Assembly (NCBI RefSeq): GCF_021462225.1
Contig: NC_061816.1
Coordinates: forward strand, 7,320,119-7,384,118
Length of the DNA stretch: 64,000 nt
Source of the DNA: Girardinichthys multiradiatus
Lineage: Eukaryota; Chordata; Actinopteri; Cyprinodontiformes; Goodeidae
Direction: 5' to 3'
In this document: piece after piece, positions 58,001 through 64,000 of the stretch
Layout of the letters: each line of letters opens with the position of its first letter
How positions within the stretch are numbered: the stretch's first letter is position 1
Notes under the pieces: model-generated
Told to the model about the DNA's origin: nothing
The model's database searches: none
What the model saw: only the letters and a program-made list of their open reading frames with translations
Made by a program: the position numbers and the translations under genes

Positions 58001-59179
58001 GCAGATCGCCATGCATACGACTTCTCAGAAGAGCTTTAGTAATGGAGGAGGAGGAAATGGAGGAGACAGGAGAGCAAAAGGTTAATTAAATCACAGAGCA
58101 ATACTTAATGTTCAGTCAAAGCAGAAAGGAGGAAGACGACACTGTTAACTTGAAACAGAAAAAAATCATTTTACACTCAAAAAACGACAGAGAAAATAAA
58201 TAAAACGTTTTGTTCAAATCTGATTTTGCAGGTCAGCAACTGTCATTTTGAGGCTAAAACAAGTAAAACCCAATTTTTATAAAAATTAAACAAAATTATT
58301 CAAAAAATGAGCAATAAAATAAAAGCCTTTTAATGATTCAACATTTTACAAATACATTTCACACGAGTAACTGACTTACACAAATATTTTTAACAGAGTT
58401 AAATTAACTTAGTCTTCATATAGTGTCAGTCAGAGGTTTACATCCACTCGTGGGTCTCACCACGTAAATAATTAAATAACATAAAACTGCATTAATGTAA
58501 AACAAGAACCGGGTGCAGGAGTCAATCCAAACAGGATCAAAGTTGTTCTTACAGGCTGAATTACATATAGTGCTGTTAAAAATGGCTTTAACCTTTGTAG
58601 AGTTCTTCTGTTTATACTTGTTGTCACACTTAAAAGGTTCATATCTTCAAAGTAATTTAGTTTAATTTATTTAGAGAAAAGAGCTCCAATTAATTTAACA
58701 AAACCCTCTACTGTGGCTGAACTGAAACAATTTTGTAGAGAACAGTAGGACAAACAGTGGTGTTAAAGACCTATTGGCAGTTATCAGAAACACTTGATGG
58801 CAGCTATTGCTTTTATTAGATCATCTTTGATTATTAACATTTGTTTGATGATCTTTATGTGAAAGCAAAAATAGAAGAAATCTGTAAAGTTGCAATAACT
58901 TTCTCACAGCGAATCCCTAAACATCCTGGAGAAATCTAGTCAGAGTTAATCATGTTTGGCCAAACTTTTGAAATTAAATTATTCCTTAAATTGTTCCGTT
59001 AAATGTTTACATTTACTTGTATCAGCAACCCTAAATCAAATGTTTTAAATCACAAACAGGACTTACCTGCTACTGTCTCCTGCTGGCGACTCGGCTCCCA
59101 GCATGCACCTCTCCAGCTGACTCGCCACAATCTGCCGCTCCTCCTCAAGCTCCCTGGTCAGTCGCTCAAACTGGAGCTC
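24825..59179 (-). CDS. pkp4: Plakophilin-4 (p0071) gene, 19 coding exons, 5' end outside window
   Basis: Plakophilin-4 is a p120-catenin family armadillo protein. It binds cadherin juxtamembrane tails at adherens junctions and desmosomes and links to Rho regulation. The nineteen exons listed separately splice to about 1,043 continuous codons with no stop; every junction keeps phase. From the visible N-terminus there is a coiled coil (about residues 1-30, [20 protein letters not shown]). A Ser/Pro/Arg-rich head follows (about 38-412). The armadillo region covers about 413-895, with signatures [39 protein letters not shown] and SAGEEAR. The tail (896-1043) ends in the PDZ ligand [18 protein letters not shown] near the end and the YSDSGYQD head motif fit PKP4 better than CTNND2 (delta-catenin) or ARVCF. 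The start-codon exon is to the right of 64,000. A tail exon of about 40 residues that I recall as alternatively spliced in mammalian PKP4 was not found. Confidence 0.92.
25490..25790 (+). mobile_element. LINE 3'-end fragment (family of 52720-54475)
   Basis: Reads 'GTGGAGAAGTATCTTGGGGT' (EKYLGV). After a deletion comes the 3' region 'CCTTGGGATTGTCC...CAGGATGAGCTG', and then a short GTGGATGGGTGGAGG tail. It is heavily deleted and lies in a pkp4 intron. Confidence 0.65.
26256..26329 (-). CDS. pkp4: pkp4 exon (tail, 74 bases)
   Basis: Lies between acceptor ATCTGCTGGCAG and donor GTAAGA. It reads [20 protein letters not shown] and ends IRRSQ. It aligns without gaps to the mammalian tail segment containing PIYISSYSS. 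It is the only phase 1-to-0 exon found between 26840 and 25079, and the frame requires one there. Confidence 0.85.
26840..26957 (-). CDS. pkp4: pkp4 exon (after last armadillo repeat)
   Basis: Acceptor ACAAACAG, reading [20 protein letters not shown] and ending QMSPVIQSG; donor GTATGA. The ERDR segment is typical of PKP4 and CTNND2. Confidence 0.95.
27072..27156 (-). CDS. pkp4: pkp4 exon (last armadillo helices)
   Basis: Acceptor TGTGTTACAG, reading [20 protein letters not shown] and then ELRSLYKQ; donor GTGGGT. Eighty-five bases, phase 2 in and 0 out. Confidence 0.95.
27300..27650 (+). repeat. Degenerate minisatellite, unit about 33 bases
   Basis: About ten diverged copies of a unit like 'CTGTACTGGATTATATGAGCATTGGGCTTG' run through a pkp4 intron. 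Variable elements keep the phrase order TACTG-ATTAT-GAGCATT-GGCTTG. Not coding. Confidence 0.75.
27784..27976 (-). CDS. pkp4: pkp4 exon (armadillo)
   Basis: Acceptor CTCATGCAG, reading [14 protein letters not shown], then [20 protein letters not shown] and ending [15 protein letters not shown]; donor GTAAAA. The segment is among the most conserved of the subfamily. Confidence 0.96.
28250..28271 (+). repeat. (GT)n microsatellite next to a pkp4 donor site
   Basis: Read on the coding (-) strand this is a (CA)n run starting 8 bases into the intron after exon 28279-28429 (GTACACAAACACACAC). CA runs in this position are known binding sites for hnRNP L in other genes. Confidence 0.9.
28279..28429 (-). 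CDS. pkp4: pkp4 exon (armadillo)
   Basis: Acceptor TGTCTGCAG, reading [20 protein letters not shown], then [20 protein letters not shown] and ending NKELIG; donor GTACAC. One of the best conserved blocks. Confidence 0.96.
28551..28724 (-). CDS. pkp4: pkp4 exon (armadillo)
   Basis: Acceptor GGTTTGGTGAAG, reading [20 protein letters not shown], then [19 protein letters not shown] and ending LSAGNWK; donor GTAGGA. The intron to the next exon is only 121 bases. Confidence 0.95.
28725..30265. other. pkp4 intron; low-complexity only
   Basis: AT-rich, with a short (CT)n tract near 28911-28934. No gene or identifiable element is seen. Confidence 0.6.
30266..30460 (-). CDS. pkp4: pkp4 exon (armadillo plus basic insert)
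   Basis: Acceptor TACCCCTTCAG, reading [20 protein letters not shown], then a variable loop and [18 protein letters not shown]; donor GTATGA. The basic run matches the CWGKKKKKKK insert between armadillo repeats of the family and may act in nuclear or membrane targeting. Confidence 0.95.
31409..31526 (-). CDS. pkp4: pkp4 exon (armadillo)
   Basis: Acceptor TTTTTGTGTCAG, reading [20 protein letters not shown], then [19 protein letters not shown]. The donor is GTGCTG, weak beyond the GT, but the phase fits the next exon exactly. Confidence 0.93.
32160..32660 (-). mobile_element. Tc1-like transposon relic
   Basis: The terminal arm (32160-32280, 'GATGGGCCAACACAAAG') is followed by reversed transposase sequence. 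Landmarks include 'GGCCACTCTAAGATGG' and 'TGCTGGAAGGTGAACCTCTGCC'. It is highly decayed, in a pkp4 intron. Similar arm sequence recurs near 33230-33310. Confidence 0.65.
33476..33659 (-). CDS. pkp4: pkp4 exon (armadillo)
   Basis: Acceptor GATTCGACAG, reading [20 protein letters not shown], then [15 protein letters not shown] and [10 protein letters not shown]; donor GTGAGC. These motifs are diagnostic of the p120/PKP4 subfamily. Confidence 0.96.
33960..34990 (-). mobile_element. DNA-transposon relics
   Basis: Two related reversed fragments, 'ATCATGACACTGCCACCACCATG' (about 34235-34265) and 'CTGATGCTGCCACTATCATGG' (about 34553-34573), match the transposase region of Tc1-like families. No frame is intact. 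Neighbouring 34990-35640 holds a GC-richer patch with a short (CCAG)n run near 35338-35359 and no recognisable gene. Confidence 0.5.
35640..35870 (+). repeat. Degenerate tandem repeat rich in TATCAAAAC
   Basis: Recurring TGTATCAAA, GCATCAAAACATGTA and ATATCAAAAC motifs at irregular 20-40 base spacing. The same phrase recurs near 36780-36850. Low confidence on unit length. Confidence 0.55.
35980..36959. other. pkp4 intron; no recognised gene
   Basis: A 92-codon - strand open stretch at 36204-36482 has no recognisable domain and no good flanking splice context. The remainder is AT-rich. Confidence 0.5.
36960..37173 (-). CDS. pkp4: pkp4 exon (armadillo)
   Basis: Acceptor GGATCTGTAG, reading [20 protein letters not shown], then [20 protein letters not shown] and [16 protein letters not shown]; donor GTAGGT. 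Confidence 0.96.
37874..38006 (-). CDS. pkp4: pkp4 exon (first armadillo repeat)
   Basis: Acceptor GTCTCTCCTCAG, reading [20 protein letters not shown], then [20 protein letters not shown]; donor GTAAGG. This starts the armadillo domain. Confidence 0.96.
38450..39195 (+). mobile_element. Tc1-like relic abutting a pkp4 exon
   Basis: Begins 'TTGTGAAAAAGTATTTGCCCCC' (a typical terminus). It includes 'CAAACATGGTGGAGGTAGTGTGATGG', 'CCTGGACGTCTTGCTGTGG' and 'GTGGCCAAGTCAAAGTCCAG'. All frames are broken. Its recognisable end is about 40 bases from the donor site of the exon at 39233. Confidence 0.8.
39233..39434 (-). CDS. pkp4: pkp4 exon (head domain)
   Basis: Acceptor TGCACCCTCAG, reading [20 protein letters not shown], then [10 protein letters not shown] and ending [14 protein letters not shown]; donor GTACTT. 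The [10 protein letters not shown] end is the conserved junction into the first armadillo repeat. Confidence 0.95.
40055..41880 (-). mobile_element. L2-like LINE, RT plus 3' end
   Basis: Two - strand frames carry the reverse transcriptase. The first (about 41374-41826) has [20 protein letters not shown]. The second (40280-41395) has [37 protein letters not shown] and the catalytic [11 protein letters not shown]-terminal [20 protein letters not shown] block ends it. The first frame is shifted against the second near 41390. The 3' end falls near 40055 at an AGTCAAGTCAAGTT tail. A 5' truncation is clear since endonuclease sequence is absent. It is fairly young-looking and lies in a pkp4 intron in the same orientation as the gene. 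Confidence 0.88.
41965..42880 (+). mobile_element. DNA-transposon relics (hAT-like end plus Tc1-like)
   Basis: 'CAGGGGTCAGTAACCTTTACAA' at 41973 resembles the terminus of a common non-autonomous hAT-type repeat. From about 42330 a Tc1-like transposase relic reads through 'GAAGCATGGTAGTGGCAGCATCATGCTGTGG' and 'CGGCCCAGTCAAAGTCCAGA', ending 'TTGCAACACACTGTA' near 42868. Confidence 0.6.
42925..43095 (-). CDS. pkp4: pkp4 exon (head domain)
   Basis: Acceptor TGTGTACCTGCAG, reading [20 protein letters not shown], then [20 protein letters not shown] and ending SLYRANTG; donor GTACCA. 171 bases, phase 1 to 1. Confidence 0.95.
43870..44660 (-). mobile_element. LINE 3' part (family of 52720-54475)
   Basis: The - strand carries [10 protein letters not shown]...[18 protein letters not shown] (44377-44613) and then, after an internal deletion, [20 protein letters not shown] and [20 protein letters not shown] (43885-44187). 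These are the RT C-terminal and 3' domains of a common teleost LINE. It has frameshifts. Confidence 0.8.
45240..46690 (+). mobile_element. Rex1-like LINE relic
   Basis: The + strand reads [17 protein letters not shown] (stop) LVLKHLKDI, then [40 protein letters not shown] and a [16 protein letters not shown] block. The catalytic YADD has become [12 protein letters not shown]. Downstream blocks have frameshifts (CINDSVWFS...). The 3' end is near 46690 (CCAATAAAGATTATAAAACG). Inactive. Confidence 0.82.
46960..47570 (+). mobile_element. Tc1-like transposon relic
   Basis: Includes 'GTGTCTGGAGAAAGCCAAACACAGCATATCAGC' and 'CCGTAAAACACGGTGGTGG', typical of the transposase mid-section, in broken frames. 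The following 47570-48480 holds no recognised gene. Confidence 0.55.
48480..50060 (+). mobile_element. Several Tc1-like relics
   Basis: 'ACTGTCAAGCAAAGTGGTGGCAGCATCATGTTG' (48579) and 'CTGTTAAACATGGTGGTGGCTGCATCATGCTG' (49904) are the same transposase block in two relics. 'TTGAAAATCTGGGGATTATGC' (49528) belongs to a further piece. All are non-coding today. Confidence 0.55.
50313..50772 (-). CDS. pkp4: pkp4 exon (large head-domain exon)
   Basis: 460 bases between ATTCCCAG and donor GTCAGT. It reads [20 protein letters not shown], then [20 protein letters not shown], a Pro/Ser-rich middle, [20 protein letters not shown] and ends [17 protein letters not shown] and RPDSL are conserved PKP4 landmarks. 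Many Ser/Arg-Ser sites suggest phosphorylation and 14-3-3 docking. The middle is shorter than in mammals. Confidence 0.95.
50773..51857. other. pkp4 intron; no recognised feature
   Basis: AT-rich unique sequence with no recognisable repeat or gene. Confidence 0.55.
51858..52640 (-). mobile_element. Tc1-like transposon relic
   Basis: Starts 'TACAGTGGTGTGTAAAAGAGTTTGCACCC' (a terminus). Reversed transposase sequence follows, including 'CTCTTCAGTCCACAGAGTATTTTCCCAAAAATC' and 'GGGATCATCAAGATGTTTTCTGG'. Decayed. Confidence 0.7.
52720..54475 (+). mobile_element. LINE (teleost family, RT region to 3' tail), inactive
   Basis: The + strand shows, in broken frames, [11 protein letters not shown], then the RT core [18 protein letters not shown] segment (53200-53240) and [37 protein letters not shown] (53683-) contains the catalytic [24 protein letters not shown] and [21 protein letters not shown] follow, and the 3' block with [24 protein letters not shown] sequence. 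It ends in ATGGATGGATGAA near 54470. No upstream endonuclease part is visible. Confidence 0.82.
55017..55171 (-). CDS. pkp4: pkp4 exon (head domain, YSDSGYQ motif)
   Basis: Acceptor TTTCTTTTTTTTAG, reading [20 protein letters not shown], then [20 protein letters not shown] and ending AEGQASGQ; donor GTAGGT. The SYSDSGYQ motif is shared by PKP4 orthologues. Confidence 0.95.
55172..56270. other. pkp4 intron; no recognised gene
   Basis: A + strand open stretch (55538-55771, 77 codons) has no known domain and no splice support. Nothing else is supported. Confidence 0.5.
56270..57125 (-). mobile_element. Tc1-like transposon relic
   Basis: Starts 'GTGTGTAAAAAAACTTAGTACACC'. Reversed transposase-like blocks follow, including 'GTTGAGGTCTGGACTTTGACCGCCCCATTGCAA' and 'CACCCTTCCACCACCGTGCTTGACAG'. 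Decayed. Confidence 0.7.
57415..57516 (-). CDS. pkp4: pkp4 exon (head domain), boundaries less certain
   Basis: The - strand reads [20 protein letters not shown] and [15 protein letters not shown]. This matches the mammalian head segment containing LYSPE...SLHESEG. Phase 1-to-1 is required between the exons at 57999 and 55171, and this stretch supplies it. The acceptor TACGATAG has a poor pyrimidine tract. Two donors keep the frame: GTGAGG after position 57415, or a weaker GTCCGT after 57409, which would keep the conserved SEG. Confidence 0.8.
57999..58033 (-). CDS. pkp4: pkp4 exon (35 bases)
   Basis: A micro-exon after TTACTAAAG. With flanking bases it reads [13 protein letters not shown]; donor GTATGC. 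It corresponds to the mammalian STEKSFPWRS segment after the coiled coil. Confidence 0.9.
58430..58915 (+). mobile_element. Tc1-like transposon relic
   Basis: 'GTCAGTCAGAGGTTTACATCCACTC' resembles a terminus. Around 58700-58810, 'GGCTGAACTGAAACAATT' and 'AGAAACACTTGATGGCAGCTATTGC' match the transposase 3' end. Decayed. Confidence 0.5.
59067..59179 (-). CDS. pkp4: pkp4 exon (N-terminal coiled coil)
   Basis: Acceptor GTCTCGCTGCAG, reading [20 protein letters not shown], then [18 protein letters not shown]; donor GTAAGT. This heptad-rich segment is the conserved coiled coil at the start of PKP4, CTNND2 and ARVCF. The upstream exon (with the ATG) is not seen up to 64,000. Confidence 0.95.
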
Positions 59180-60690
59180 CTGCAGCGAGACATGAGGAGC
59201 ACAATAACAGCCCAAGATCTACCATAAGACAGCACCTGAAAACTCATATTTTAGACCCATTTATCCATGCCAGTTAGAAATAAACAGAAATCAGCTTTTT
59301 GGACTCAAACTGCATTCCTTGACTAACTCAGCCAGCTTGATTAAGCTAACATCTATGAACCTATTTCAATTTTAATACATTTCTGACCAAAAAACAGCTA
59401 GCTAAACAGTTAGTGCACTGATTTAAAAAAAAAAAATGAACACACTCTATGATAGGGAAACCGAGGTAGCTAAAAAGTTGCATAAGGTCACCACCGGGGG
59501 GCAGTGTGATGGTAGGAAGTGGTAGGAATGTTTACATTTACTTGTATCAGCAACCCTGGTGGCAGCCCTGGTGGTTTACTGCAAAAAATATAGTAATGAT
59601 GAGAACTACAACCAGGATACTAGAAGGATTGTTTTCGGGGACACACCAGAAGAGATTTGGAGGATGTTAATGCTGTTGTCACACAAGGGTGTGTATGAGC
59701 AACAAAACCGGGAGAATTGAGCTGACTGAGCAGCTGACCGAGCACCTGTCATTTGTTGTCGTTTTGGCTATTATTTGAGATGACATGAGAACTTTGTAGG
59801 TGTTTTGCAGAGAAATTAATTGTCTGTGGTGTGTTTATTCTAAGAGACTTCATTTTAAGCAACACATTCCGAAAGCAAACATAGGTATTTACAGCAATTT
59901 CCTAAACTCTTTCCTTGCAGACTAGCAGTCTAACAGGAAAAGGATAAGAGGTATTAATGCCCTTTGTTTATTATAAGAGGACTAAATGAAACTATTTGAA
60001 AAGCTGTTAGCCACCCAGTTAGGAGTCCAGCACTGCTGATCTTCCTGCAAACATGGCTATGTGTCCTTCGCTGCTCTGTCCCTTTCTACTTAATGTTTGT
60101 TTCTAGTAGAACATGATGGATTATTTACGTCTGCAAGCGTGTTTGTAGCATGTTAGTCTGCTTCACATGATTTTGTTGGGTATCTCTGAGCTAAAACAGG
60201 ACTAGATGCTGGAAGCGGAGGTGTTTACTGAAAACTTGGCAGGAGAATATTTTGACATATTTCTAACAAAACAAACAACCAAGCGAACAGTTTCTTTTTG
60301 AAGATGGTAATGAAAGGAATTACAACCCCTCCATACATCTCACCGTGCAAGTAGCTGAGATTTTGCTCTTCCACAATGTGATTTTGCATATATTTTCAGG
60401 AGCGTTTTCACCATCAGGCTAAAAATGTGTTTTGGACATAATTTTCTTTGTCCAAATCAGTACCATTTTAGATATGTGTGGATTTTTGTTGTTGTGACCA
60501 TTTAAATCTGTTTTATGGTGAATAAAAAAGAAGACCTTTAAGTCCTATGAAACATGAAAGTAGTATTTCTTTTATCTTGGTGACTACGTCACCTTTAAGA
60601 AACATTCAGGCTTGTATTCATCTACGCTCTAAAGCTACCCTTAATCTATCGGAAACTATCCAAACCAACCTTGCTTTATTTGAAAACAGA
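59180..60690. other. pkp4 first visible intron; nothing recognised
   Basis: Unique AT-rich sequence. 'GTTTACATTTACTTGTATCAGCAACCCT' at about 59003-59030 recurs at about 59529-59556, which suggests a small local duplication. Confidence 0.5.
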
Positions 60691-62420
60691 ACCGCCCCTC
60701 AAACTTAATAACTGGCTGCCATTGGAGGCAACAACTGTAATCAAGGGTTTGCAATACAGGGCAAAAAGTATTTTAAATAGCTGTGAAGGAATTTGGCCCA
60801 CTCTTCTTTACAGAATTATTAATTCAGTCACACTGGAGGGGGTTTGAGCATGAATGACCCTTTTAAAGTCATGTAACAGCATCTGAATTGGAATCAGTCC
60901 ATCCATCCACCATAGTATTTAACATCATAATCCCTTCTAAACTACAAAAGTCTCTTAAATCCACACTGCTGCCAGCTTTTCATCTATTTTCTTTTTGTTT
61001 TTGGGTCAGCCACCAACGTGCTTTGCTCTAATTTATTTCACTGGTATCCTAAGGACTGTAGAAGCCATCGGGCTGCAGCAGGGGGTGGAAATAACAGAGC
61101 TGGCCTGATTTTAGAAGCAGCGAGACTGATTCTCTGTGCAAAACCAACTCCAATAGTTTTGTTTTTGTTGCAAACAGCATTATTTCAGACACCTGAACAA
61201 GGCTACCGGACCCACAAGACAGCCAATTGTCGACACATTATCATCTTAGCTCTAACAGCATGAAACATCAAGAATCTCAAGAAGAGGAGTGAACACTCAG
61301 GTGTAATTTTGCATTTTTAATAAGTGTTGTATCTCTGAAGCAACTGATCCTCACTAATTGGACAGATGTTTGTGGACTCAGAGCTCTCGTGGCTCACAGT
61401 CGGCTGCTGTAATCTGCTGTAAAATGCTGTACTGAAGACAAATTGACTCTTATTGAAGCTTTTTTCAGTTTTAGTCGTGTTTATGAAATGGGGATCTTGG
61501 AGTTCTTTTAACTTTCTTAAAATGTACTGCCGCTGCCAGTTTAAGGCAACTATATTTTCTTCATAAAAATGTGGGTATTTATCCTAATTTTAAATAAAAA
61601 ACAGAGTTTTCATGTGGTATTTCTATGATTTTTGTTTCATTATTTTTACATGGTGCTTTAACACAAAGCCAAGACAGAAAGAAATCAGAAATAATCTGTG
61701 TAAAGAACTAGAAGGTCATTTTGATTCACATCACAATAATGAAGATTATACACAAGTGAACAGAAGTGGACGATCTCAGACTCTACAGGCTTAGGTTAGG
61801 ATGGTAAATATCGATTTTGTCCTTATTGCAAGCAAGAAGTTGTAAAATCCCATAAAAAGGAATTTTATAGCAATTTTGGGAGAATAATTTTTTTAAACTT
61901 TGAAATACCTTGATACTGGTGACTGACTCATGACTAAGGGGGTTCTCTTAGTAAGATGGCAGCACGAATTTGATTTGCAAAAGTTGGATCTAAATGAAGC
62001 ACCAAATACAGAATATCATCACAATATCACAATCTCCCCCCCCCCCCCCCCCCCATCTTCTTGCAAGCCTGGGGGTGGAGGTGTAATGATATGGGCTTGT
62101 TATGTAGCCACAGGACTTGGACACCTTACAGTCACTGATTCAACCATGAAGTCCTCTGTATATCAACGTGTTTAGGAGTCCAAAATAAAGCTGAAGTTTG
62201 GCCCAGATTAGGTCATCAACAGGATGATGATGATCTCAGAAAGAGCAGCCGATCATCAACAGAAGAGCAGATAAAGAATAAAGGCATAGTAATGGCCCAG
62301 TCAAAGTCCAGACCTCAACCTGTCTGAAATACTGTAGTGGGACCTTAAAAGAGCTATGTAGAACTTAAACATCGGCAAATTTCAACGAACTGAAGCAAAG
62401 ATACAATAAAATTCTTATTA
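60691..62420. mobile_element. Tc1-like relics, one with a poly-C tract
   Basis: 60700-60860 has reversed terminus-like sequence ('TTTGGCCCACTCTTCTTTAC'). From 61960 a + strand relic includes 'GGTGGAGGTGTAATGATATGGGCTTG' and 'GGCCCAGTCAAAGTCCAGACCTCAACC'. An uninterrupted C tract of about 20 bases lies at 62035-62054. No frame is intact. Confidence 0.55.
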
Positions 62421-63378
62421 TTATACATGGGTTTGCTGTTAGTAAAACTAAATATGACAGCTTAAAGAGACCGTGAAACCAGGGTGTACCTTGTTTGTTT
62501 TGAAACTTCAGTTTCAAGAACCTCACTGAATGGATTCTAAATAAATGGTCCAATGCATAACAAACCTTTTATTGATATTGATATTTATTGTTCTGTTTGG
62601 TGTCGCATTGTTCTGTTCAATCAATAATCAACGCATTTAACATGATATACACTAAAGGCAGAAGAAGCTACCCAGAATGTAAACGGAGTTGGTGAATATG
62701 TGAGTAGATTAGTAATAGTGACACATCTACAACTATCAGGGAGACAACTGTGAATGCTTTAAGCAAGCAACTTATTGTCACAGCCTTGCTGCTGACTTTG
62801 CCTTCCTGCATTCACTTACATCATTCCAAAGCTCTGCAGAGACAGGACCGCAACACACAGCCCCACTTGTTTAGCCACGCCGGGTTACGGCACATCTCAG
62901 GGGCCAAACATAACAGCATCAGGGCCTCCCAGGCCGACATAAAGCCGTGCCAGGAGACACCTCGCACCAGCTGGGGGAGCTCTCACGGACAATCCGACAC
63001 AGCTCATTATGAGCCGTCACAGCCTGTTTTTCCACCCTGTTATCAAGTCACAACAACCGCAGACCTTTGCTGATTGCTGTGTCTTATCTTGGCCCAGCAG
63101 TTCTGTTTATCCATATCCATATCTGTGATATCCGTGAAATGTTCGGCCTACTTCTCCTGCTGCTGCAAACTCCATCTTAAAGGGTTTGTAACAAAGCCAG
63201 CCTGAACATTTCCAGGCTCGTCTTGCAGCAGAGGCAGATATCTTCCACAAGGATCTTATCATAATGATATGTGTGATAAAGAAAAGAAAAGGACCATCCA
63301 ATGTTCACACTTATCCTTCCCATCAAAATTCCAGAAATTCCTTTTGCACACAAATATTTCCAGAGTCTAGTTTTTTAG
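62421..63378. other. No gene recognised
   Basis: A + strand 107-codon open stretch (62750-63073) starts with a hydrophobic segment (LIVTALLLTLPSCIHLHH). It is rich in His/Ser and lacks a known domain. A real signal-peptide gene cannot be excluded but has no support beyond the frame. Confidence 0.45.
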
Positions 63379-64000
63379 GATGGACGGACGGACGGAAGGA
63401 TGGATGGATGGATGGAAGGATGGATGGATGGATGGATGGATGGATGGATGGATGGACGGACGGACGGATGGAAGGATGGACGGACGGACAGACGGACGGA
63501 TGGATGGATGGATGGATGGAAGGATGGATGGATGGATGGATGGATGGATGGATGGATGGATGGATGGAAGGATGGATGGATGGATGGATGGATGGATGGA
63601 TGGATGGATGGACGGACGGACGGATGGAAGGATGGACGGACGGACAGACGGACGGATGGATGGATGGATGGAAGAATGAATGGAAGGATGGATGGATGGA
63701 TGGAAGGATGGATGGAAGGAAGGATGGATGGAAGGACGGACGGAAGGATGGACGGACGGACGGACAGACGGATGGATGGATGGATGGATGGATGGAAGGA
63801 TGGATGGAAGGACGGACGGACGGACGGACGGATGGATGGATGGATGGATGGAAGGATGGATGGATGGATGGATGGATGGATGGATGGATGGAAGGATGGA
63901 TGGAAGGACGGACGGACGGACGGATGGATGGATGGATGGATGGAAGGATGGATGGAAGGACGGACGGACGGACGGATGGATGGACGGACAGACGGACGGA
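63379..64000 (+). repeat. (GGAT/GGAC)n tetranucleotide satellite with higher-order structure
   Basis: At least 620 bases to the window edge of GGAT units, with GGAC, GAAG and GACA variants. A variant string starting GATGGACGGACGG at 63451 recurs at 63607, about 156 bases (39 units) later, so blocks have been copied. It encodes only an artificial [12 protein letters not shown] frame. Confidence 0.95.

Noticed and set aside
62750..63073. Possible secreted protein (hydrophobic start, 107 codons)
   Set aside because: Only a frame with a hydrophobic N-terminus in an intron-like region. Low-complexity composition and no supporting signal.
63380..63679. 99-codon MDGWMDGR frame
   Set aside because: Pure translation of a tetranucleotide repeat.

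Overview
This window is nuclear DNA of a teleost fish. The evidence is intron-split vertebrate genes, fish-type NLR (FISNA-NACHT and PRY-SPRY) remnants, abundant Tc1/mariner relics, Rex1-like and L2-like LINEs, and a tandem array of tRNA-Thr genes. The species cannot be read from sequence alone; the repeat mix suits a percomorph-type fish.

Positions 1-5,640 hold the right arm of a Tc1 element and then a composite tandem array. It carries eight tRNA-Thr copies (AGT and TGT anticodons, some decayed), six chimeric 3' half-tRNAs joined at the anticodon loop, and two copies of a Tc1 fragment 1,558 bp apart. From 6,355 to 9,600 lies a dead NLRC3-like gene on the + strand. It keeps good FISNA and NACHT motifs but has a stop, frameshifts and a 1.8-kb insertion. 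That insertion is a hairpin-rich foldback element that itself contains a complete-ended Tc1 element with an internally deleted transposase. From 14,570 to 15,763, on the - strand, are an LRR exon, a linker exon and a PRY-SPRY exon of a second NLR, with a stop codon and a LINE cutting off the 3' end. A small two-exon C2H2 zinc-finger gene lies at 20,445-20,877 (-).

From 24,825 to 59,179 (-) the window is filled by one real multi-exon gene. It is almost certainly pkp4 (plakophilin-4/p0071), an armadillo-repeat protein of the p120-catenin family. Nineteen coding exons can be placed. Spliced together they stay open for about 1,043 codons, from the N-terminal coiled coil through the armadillo repeats to a C-terminal PDZ-binding motif (DSWV). 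The first coding exon (start codon) lies beyond the right edge. Its introns are packed with DNA-transposon relics and four sizeable LINE fragments. The window ends in a (GGAT/GGAC)n satellite-like tract.

Nothing here is an obvious new protein system. The most unusual structures are the tRNA-Thr/half-tRNA array, the nested foldback/Tc1 insertion in the NLR pseudogene, and several repeats lying very close to pkp4 splice sites.
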